Shown piece after piece: positions 5,822 to 9,529 of a DNA stretch of 9,529 nucleotides; the first letter of the stretch is position 1, and each line of letters begins with the position of its first letter. The notes under the pieces were generated by a model, which was given only the letters and a program-made list of their open reading frames with translations, was not told the origin of the DNA and made no database searches. The position numbers were made by a program, and so were the translations under genes. Origin of the DNA: Candidatus Bathyarchaeota archaeon (GTDB lineage: Archaea > Thermoproteota > Bathyarchaeia > TCS64); contig PBSW01000048.1 in assembly GCA_002726865.1 (NCBI GenBank), forward strand, positions 1 to 9,529. The letters are read 5' to 3'.

Positions 5822-7282
5822 CTAATTTGATTGGCTCGGCGGTGGTTCCCTAAAGCCATACTCGCGCCACCGCTGTTTTACAAGCGTCTTAATTTCGTCT
5901 GGGATGTGTCCCCAATCGCACACCTTTGGTACCCATTCTGTTGGCCAGTCTGCCGGAAAAGTGGCCTCCATAACCACATGCGCCCCCTTTCCAAGTCGTC
6001 TATCCTCAGGTGTAAGAGAGGTAAGTAGATGAGACGCCGGTTCGTTTGGAGAGATCACAATATCCCTGTCCGGTTTGCATCTAGAAGTTATGGCCCAGAA
6101 TACCTCTCCCAAGTTTGTAACATCAACGTCTTCCCCAACAATAATTACGTAGTCCTTTCTATATCCAATGCGACTACCCCAGACAGCGTGTGCTATGCGT
6201 TTCCCTAAACCTAGAATATCTCGTCGAGCCGATACAAAAACTGCATGACCAATAGTCCATGGATGACTATAGACGGATTTTATTTCTAGCTTTAGCTGAT
6301 CTTTGAGTACTTGTTCTAGTTTTGCACTGTGACCAATAGCTGACATAACATGTGTCTCAGTAATAGGCTTGCCCAGGATGCTGCCCGTGTGAATAGCGTT
6401 ATTGCGATGAGTTATGGCCTTTACACGAATAACTGGTCTTGCTGCACGTTCCCCGCCATAGTATCCAGAGTATTCTCCATATGGCCCCTCTTCCCTGAGC
6501 TCGTTAAGAAGCCATTCTCCTTCGATCACTATTTCAGCAGTGGCAGGAACCTCGAGATCAATAGTTTTACATTTTACTAGTTCTACTGGAGCTTTTCGGA
6601 GTCCACCAGCAATCTCCCATTCTGATTCCTCTGCTTCTGCGTTGTGATATCCTGCAATAAGATTAATTGGGTCTTGACCGACTGTTATCGCTATAGGCAT
6701 TGGCTTGTTCTGTTGCTTATGCTTCTGGGACATCACCATAGCGTGTTTAGTTTTACCGATAAAGATACCCAGATGTTGTTTATCGTGAATAATATTTCGA
6801 TAGACGGCTACGTTAGTCCATCCGGTCTCAGGGTCTTTTGTTATTGCACAACAAGAAGTCCCAAAATATTTGCCGCCATCTCGGATATTCCATTTTGGAG
6901 TAGGGAATTTGTACAGATCCACCTGCTCGCCGATAATAATATTTTCCTGACAAGGTCCTTCGTTCACAAGTCTAGGTGAGATTGGATATCTTAATCGCTC
7001 TTTGTATTCACGAACCATCTCTAATGGAGGTGTGTCTTTGGGTAAATCAAGTGCCAGAGCATAACGACGGAAATTGGAGAGAGTATTCGCAACAAGACTA
7101 TGACCTTCTCCATAATCTTTGATCTGATCGAACTGAACTGCGGGCCAATCCTCGCCCAAATCCGTAGCTCTTCTGAGGATAGCCCCGATCTCGAGATCCC
7201 AGTTCACTTCGCTCTTGACTATGAGTAGCTCTCCTTGATCTTCAAGTCTAGATAGAAATTCCCGAAGATCTTTATATGGCAA
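5822..7282 (-). CDS. UbiD-family prenylated-FMN-dependent (de)carboxylase
   Basis: A 486-aa protein of full UbiD-family length. These enzymes add or remove CO2 on aromatic or alpha,beta-unsaturated acids using prenylated FMN made by UbiX. Family signatures visible are YKDLREFLSRLEDQGEL at the N-terminus; TNVAVYRNIIHDKQHLGIFI at 156-175, containing the likely metal/cofactor Asn (N157) and an Arg candidate for the catalytic triad (R162); and EGPYGEYSGYYGG at 265-277, with E265 and E270 at the five-residue spacing of the catalytic glutamates. The active site looks intact. The start is TTG 7282, which places YKDLREF at the usual N-terminal position; no clear Shine-Dalgarno is seen. No ubiX is present in the window. 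The substrate is unknown: an aromatic acid decarboxylase is one option; the decarboxylase of the archaeal modified mevalonate pathway is also a UbiD homologue, but I recall those as shorter. The gene follows hsp20 by 69 bp on the same strand. Confidence 0.92.
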   Translation of the reverse strand: MPYKDLREFLSRLEDQGELLIVKSEVNWDLEIGAILRRATDLGEDWPAVQFDQIKDYGEGHSLVANTLSNFRRYALALDLPKDTPPLEMVREYKERLRYPISPRLVNEGPCQENIIIGEQVDLYKFPTPKWNIRDGGKYFGTSCCAITKDPETGWTNVAVYRNIIHDKQHLGIFIGKTKHAMVMSQKHKQQNKPMPIAITVGQDPINLIAGYHNAEAEESEWEIAGGLRKAPVELVKCKTIDLEVPATAEIVIEGEWLLNELREEGPYGEYSGYYGGERAARPVIRVKAITHRNNAIHTGSILGKPITETHVMSAIGHSAKLEQVLKDQLKLEIKSVYSHPWTIGHAVFVSARRDILGLGKRIAHAVWGSRIGYRKDYVIIVGEDVDVTNLGEVFWAITSRCKPDRDIVISPNEPASHLLTSLTPEDRRLGKGAHVVMEATFPADWPTEWVPKVCDWGHIPDEIKTLVKQRWREYGFREPPPSQSN

Positions 7283-7351
7283 TTCTAGAAAAGACCTAGA
7301 GCTGTTGTTCTTAAGTATTCAAAATTACGGGATTTGATTTATTCTGCTGCT

Positions 7352-7942
7352 TTATTCTATTGAAATCTGGTGTCCATCAGGCTGTGTAGGAGTTATTTTC
7401 TGAATGCGAACCTCAAGGGTACCATTCCGGTAAGAGGCTTTCGCAGAGGTGGGTTTGACTGTCGATGGTAAGTCTAGAGTCTTGTAATATTTGCTAGAAG
7501 AATTCACAGATATAGTTAGTGAGTCTTTCGTACATTCAAGATGAATTTGTCTTTTATCTACTCCAGGCACTTCTGCGACTACTCGAATCGCGCCTCCTTC
7601 GTCAACCACGTCTATTAGTGGTTCTCGTTGATCACTAATCTCAAGGCCAGATTTACCTCTAGATGTAGCGCGTACATTTCCAAAGTGCCGAACTATGGGT
7701 CTACCATCCGGTCCGATGTGAACAGAATAGCCGTACACAAATGGACCCATATGCTTGGAGCGGCCTCCTCCTGGTAGTTGTCTCTCATTCACAAGGTTTT
7801 TTGGGACTGTTTTCTGCAGGTCCTTCGTCATCTCTTCAAATGCTTTATCGAATTCCCTCATTGTTCTCTCGATGTTCGGGAAGAAATCTGGAAAAAATGG
7901 TCGGCGCTTTCTCCATCGTCCAAACAGATCGTCTTCATCCAA
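7352..7942 (-). CDS. Small heat shock protein, Hsp20/alpha-crystallin family
   Basis: A 196-aa small heat shock protein, an ATP-independent holdase for unfolding proteins in the cytosol. The N-terminal arm (1-60) is aromatic and charged (FFPDFFPNIERTMREFDKAFEEM). Next comes the archaeal linker GYSVHIGPDGRPIVRHFGN at 71-89. The alpha-crystallin domain covers about 107-182: REPLIDVVDEGGAIRVVAEVPGV, LTISVNSSSKYYKTLDLPS, and YRNGTLEVRIQK. The protein ends QISIE, so an I-x-I tail motif (I193, I195), which docks into neighbouring subunits in oligomers, is at the extreme C-terminus. The start is TTG 7942, supported by AAGGTGA nine bases upstream. The gene lies downstream of the zinc-ribbon gene and back to back with grpE/dnaJ, so a shared stress response is likely but not shown. 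Confidence 0.92.
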   Translation of the reverse strand: MDEDDLFGRWRKRRPFFPDFFPNIERTMREFDKAFEEMTKDLQKTVPKNLVNERQLPGGGRSKHMGPFVYGYSVHIGPDGRPIVRHFGNVRATSRGKSGLEISDQREPLIDVVDEGGAIRVVAEVPGVDKRQIHLECTKDSLTISVNSSSKYYKTLDLPSTVKPTSAKASYRNGTLEVRIQKITPTQPDGHQISIE

Positions 7943-7951
7943 TATTGATGT

Positions 7952-7958
7952 TCACCTT
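7952..7958 (-). promoter_or_regulatory. Strong Shine-Dalgarno deciding the TTG start of Hsp20
   Basis: The minus strand reads AAGGTGA, a near-perfect match to the archaeal 16S 3' end complement, nine bases before TTG 7942. It justifies the non-ATG start. Confidence 0.75.
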
Positions 7959-8023
7959 AATTGGCGGTACTGAGTTTGTAGTTATTGGCATACTTATGCT
8001 TTGTAACTAAGACAAATACAGCG

Positions 8024-8029
8024 TTTATA
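8024..8029 (-). promoter_or_regulatory. Candidate TATA element for hsp20
   Basis: The minus strand reads TATAAA within CTATAAAC, in the 102-bp gap between the zinc-ribbon gene and hsp20. It implies a transcription start near 8000 and a leader of about 55-60 nt. A second A/T element (CATAAGTA, near 7989-7996) is an alternative. It would allow hsp20 to be induced independently of the upstream gene. Confidence 0.3.
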
Positions 8030-8044
8030 GATTCTAAATAAGGC

Positions 8045-8179
8045 CTATCTGATTGAGAGGTTTTTTGGAGCGTTTTCACAAAAATGCGGAGAACCACTAA
8101 CATTGAATGGGTCCCAGTGCCCGTAACGACTTCTTACCCAAATCATGTCTTGATCACACTTCTTGCATTTTGTAATCAT
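8045..8179 (-). CDS. Small zinc-ribbon-like protein, 44 aa
   Basis: A 44-residue protein starting MITKCKKCDQDMIWVRSRYG and continuing HWDPFNVSGSPHFCENAP. It matches a pattern I know from short archaeal zinc-ribbon proteins: an N-terminal CxxC (C5, C8), a conserved tryptophan (I-W-V), a G-x-W-x-P turn, an N-x-x-G-S/T-P-H turn, and a final His/Cys pair (H32, C34) that would complete a metal site. The function of such proteins is unknown; nucleic-acid or protein binding is a guess. The ATG at 8179 is the only possible start, since an in-frame TGA lies seven codons upstream with no other start codon between. The ribosome site is weak (GAGAT, or a distant AGGTG). It precedes hsp20 by 102 bp on the same strand and is divergent from grpE. 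A TATA-like element and a perfect palindrome lie just upstream. Confidence 0.78.
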   Translation of the reverse strand: MITKCKKCDQDMIWVRSRYGHWDPFNVSGSPHFCENAPKNLSIR

Positions 8180-8210
8180 GCGATCTCTAACGCACCTGTT
8201 TCATTTGGGG

Positions 8211-8220
8211 GTTTAATAAT
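8211..8220 (-). promoter_or_regulatory. Candidate TATA element for the zinc-ribbon gene
   Basis: The minus strand reads ATTATTAAAC, centred about 36 bases before the ATG at 8179. This gives a predicted transcription start near 8189 and a very short leader. It is immediately next to the palindrome at 8222-8236. Confidence 0.4.
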
Positions 8221-8221
8221 G

Positions 8222-8236
8222 TTGACTAATAGTCAA
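8222..8236. promoter_or_regulatory. Perfect 15-bp palindrome, candidate operator
   Basis: The sequence TTGACTA-A-TAGTCAA has two perfectly complementary 7-base arms around a single base. It sits in the divergent promoter region between the zinc-ribbon gene and grpE, abutting the TATA-like element of the former on its upstream side. That is where archaeal transcriptional activators or autoregulators often bind. The cognate regulator is not in the window. Confidence 0.45.
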
Positions 8237-8330
8237 TTTTTGTTGATCTATGATCTTGCTTATTTTTTAATTGTTTCTGATTAGTTACAGAAAGCTTACA
8301 AATGAAGCCTAGTATGTTGGAAGTAATGGG

Positions 8331-8339
8331 TAAAATTTA
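8331..8339 (+). promoter_or_regulatory. Candidate TATA element for grpE
   Basis: TAAAATTTA lies 46-54 bases before the ATG at 8385, implying a transcription start near 8360 and a leader of about 25 nt that contains GGAG. If so, the in-frame TTG at 8352 would lie upstream of the transcript, favouring the ATG start. Confidence 0.35.
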
Positions 8340-8384
8340 GCCCAAGGTCCTTTGTTAGAAGTTAGTGTGTGGAGATGCGCGGTC

Positions 8385-9020
8385 ATGGATGAAGAAATTC
8401 CCAAGGTTAAGAGGACAAAAAAAGATATGCGTGATTCCTCTGAGCGTGGAATGAATGGGAGTAAGAATGTAGTTGAGCAAAAAACAAAGGAAGAGAGAGG
8501 CTGCGGAGAAAAGCTACGAGAAACACGAAAGGCACTAGAGGAAGAACAAGAGAAATCGAATGGTTATTTGGATCGTCTAAAGCGCTTACAGGCAGACTTC
8601 GAAAATTCCATGAAGCGTATAAAGCAAGAGAATGATTTGCGAGCTGGTTTAGCCAATGAAAAGCTAATACTAGAAATTTTCCCACTGAAAGACGAATTCG
8701 AGCGTGCCCTAGAAGTTGCGCGCATATCTCAAGAAAAGACGTCAATTCTTGAAGGCCTTGAAATGATTTTGCGTCATTTCGAAGAAGTCCTTGAGAGGAT
8801 AGGAGTGACAGAGATTACCGCGGTAGGAGAAGCTTTTGATCCGCTTAAGCATGAAGCGGTACGGTTCTCAAATCGCGACGACCTAGGCGAAAACCTCGTC
8901 TTTAGTGAAGATAGAAAAGGATACATGCTCGGTCTGAAAGTCCTCAGGACAAGTTTGGTGAGCGTTAGCTCGAAAGGCGAAAATCCAGAGGTCGAGCCTA
9001 AGAATGCGTCGGAGAGTTAG
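8385..9020 (+). CDS. grpE: GrpE nucleotide exchange factor
   Basis: A 211-aa co-chaperone that releases ADP from DnaK. From the ATG, residues 1-45 are charged and disordered. A long coiled coil runs from about 45 to 85 and includes YLDRLKRLQADFENSMKR at 61-78, the classic GrpE helix. The middle has LEIFPLKDEFERALEVA, then ILEGLEMILRHFEEVLERIGV. The beta-wing domain follows, with GEAFDPLKHEAV at 148-159 and DRKGYMLGLKVLRTSLVSVS near the end, standing for the usual GY.l.gkvlRpa.V.V. I chose ATG 8385 because MDEEIPK is a typical acidic start and GGAG lies 10 bases upstream; in-frame TTG 8352 or GTG 8367 would add up to 11 residues without family support. dnaJ follows after 103 bp on the same strand; dnaK is not adjacent. 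Confidence 0.93.
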   Translation: MDEEIPKVKRTKKDMRDSSERGMNGSKNVVEQKTKEERGCGEKLRETRKALEEEQEKSNGYLDRLKRLQADFENSMKRIKQENDLRAGLANEKLILEIFPLKDEFERALEVARISQEKTSILEGLEMILRHFEEVLERIGVTEITAVGEAFDPLKHEAVRFSNRDDLGENLVFSEDRKGYMLGLKVLRTSLVSVSSKGENPEVEPKNASES

Positions 9021-9108
9021 TCTTGGTCACGTCAATTTTAAAAAACGGAGTACGTAGTTTTTAACTATCTTGTGTTAGTTCTACATGTCTACCTATCGTT
9101 TCATTAAA

Positions 9109-9114
9109 GAGGTG
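9109..9114 (+). promoter_or_regulatory. Shine-Dalgarno deciding the GTG start of DnaJ
   Basis: GAGGTG lies nine bases before GTG 9124, the canonical archaeal ribosome site, and supports the non-ATG start of dnaJ. Confidence 0.7.
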
Positions 9115-9123
9115 TTCTAGTTC

Positions 9124-9529
9124 GTGGCTGCTGGGAAACGCGATTATTATGAGGTTCTAGGCCTTGAGCGAGGTGCATCAGGGGATAAGATAAAGCAGGC
9201 TTACCGCAAACTTGCCTTACAATACCATCCCGATCGAAACAAGAGCGCAGGAGCCGAAGAAATATTCAAAGAAGTCTCTGAGGCTTATGCTGTCCTTTCT
9301 GATGATGTTAAGAAATCACAGTACGATCGCTTTGGTCATGAAGGAATAGGTTCCAAGTACAGTACAGAAGATATTTTTCGTAGTGCTAACTTTCAGGACG
9401 TTTTTCGGGATATTGGGTTTGGAGGAATATTTGATGCATTTTTTGGAAGAAGCGGGAGAGCTGGATATGAAGCAGCACCAGGACGCGATCTTCGTTATGA
9501 TATTGAGCTCACATTGGAAGAAGTTTTTC
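9124..9529 (+). CDS. dnaJ: Chaperone protein DnaJ (partial, N-terminal 135 residues)
   Basis: The visible part begins [20 protein letters not shown] and is a clear J domain (about 6-72), with [15 protein letters not shown] carrying the HPD motif at H35-D37. HPD stimulates ATP hydrolysis by Dna[28 protein letters not shown] completes the domain. The following linker (about 75-118) is Gly/Phe-rich but short and mixed with charged residues ([16 protein letters not shown]). [16 protein letters not shown] then opens the first C-terminal substrate-binding domain, and the gene runs off the window, so the zinc-finger repeats of a type I DnaJ are not seen. The start is GTG 9124 with GAGGTG upstream. 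It follows grpE by 103 bp; the gap contains A/T-rich stretches that could hold its own promoter. Confidence 0.94.
   Translation, partial: MAAGKRDYYEVLGLERGASGDKIKQAYRKLALQYHPDRNKSAGAEEIFKEVSEAYAVLSDDVKKSQYDRFGHEGIGSKYSTEDIFRSANFQDVFRDIGFGGIFDAFFGRSGRAGYEAAPGRDLRYDIELTLEEVF

Noticed and set aside
7741..8010. Plus-strand frames of 89 and 72 codons over hsp20
   Set aside because: They are antisense shadows of the Hsp20 gene.
8230..8280. Possible rho-independent style terminator or repeat cluster (T-rich tract)
   Set aside because: It lies upstream of both divergent genes and has no associated hairpin; it is simply an A/T-rich promoter region.
8084..8284. Plus-strand 66-codon frame between hsp20 and grpE
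   Set aside because: It is hydrophobic and low in family-like features, has no good ribosome site, and overlaps the antisense zinc-ribbon gene, whose Cys/His pattern is much more convincing.
8352..8384. N-terminal extension of GrpE from TTG 8352 or GTG 8367
   Set aside because: The added residues do not look like GrpE, the ATG at 8385 has GGAG upstream, and a TATA-like element at 8331-8339 would start the transcript after 8352.
1..9529. CRISPR array, insertion sequence or prophage
   Set aside because: No spaced direct repeats, transposase or integrase frames, or terminal inverted repeats were seen on reading both strands.

Overview
The window looks archaeal, most likely from the TACK side (Thermoproteota, perhaps a Bathyarchaeia- or Nitrososphaeria-like lineage). 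Four things suggest this: a tRNA interrupted by two small introns at non-canonical positions, one with a textbook bulge-helix-bulge splice signal; a Hjc-type resolvase-like protein; a divergent archaeal-looking ATP-NAD-kinase-fold protein; and A/T-rich TATA-like elements upstream of Shine-Dalgarno-led genes. TTG and GTG starts are frequent: 4 of the 11 protein genes start with TTG and 2 to 3 with GTG. The DNA is moderately A+T rich. Lineage is an inference; no rRNA or other phylogenetic marker is present.

Layout. 1-289 (minus): start of a DAO/sarcosine-oxidase-type FAD oxidoreductase, cut by the window edge. 333-2723 (minus): complete molybdopterin-binding large subunit of a xanthine-dehydrogenase-family hydroxylase, 43 bp upstream of the FAD gene and probably co-transcribed with it. 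2724-3042: intergenic. 3043-3390 (plus): hypothetical 115-aa protein. 3549-4352 (plus): divergent NAD-kinase-fold protein. 4429-4533 (plus): tRNA-Met(CAT) with introns of 11 and 19 nt. 4579-5424 (plus): endonuclease IV. 5484-5804 (plus): Hjc-like PD-(D/E)xK protein with an altered active site. 5822-7282 (minus): UbiD-family decarboxylase, tail to tail with the resolvase-like gene. 7352-7942 (minus): Hsp20. 8045-8179 (minus): a 44-aa zinc-ribbon protein. 8385-9020 (plus): GrpE. 9124 to the window end (plus): DnaJ, cut by the edge.

Three functional groups appear. The left end is redox metabolism (molybdenum hydroxylase plus FAD oxidoreductase). The middle is DNA repair (endonuclease IV followed by a resolvase-like protein) next to a tRNA and a NAD-kinase-like gene. 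The right end is a protein-quality-control island: Hsp20 and a small zinc-ribbon protein face GrpE and DnaJ across a 205-bp region that holds a perfect 15-bp palindrome and candidate TATA boxes. DnaK is not between grpE and dnaJ and is not seen in this window.

The most notable item is the tRNA-Met gene. Its mature form is a perfect 75-nt cloverleaf only if two introns are removed, one between positions 8 and 9 and one between 30 and 31. A naive reading gives the wrong anticodon (CCA, Trp). No CRISPR array, insertion sequence, phage gene or clear horizontally acquired cassette was seen.
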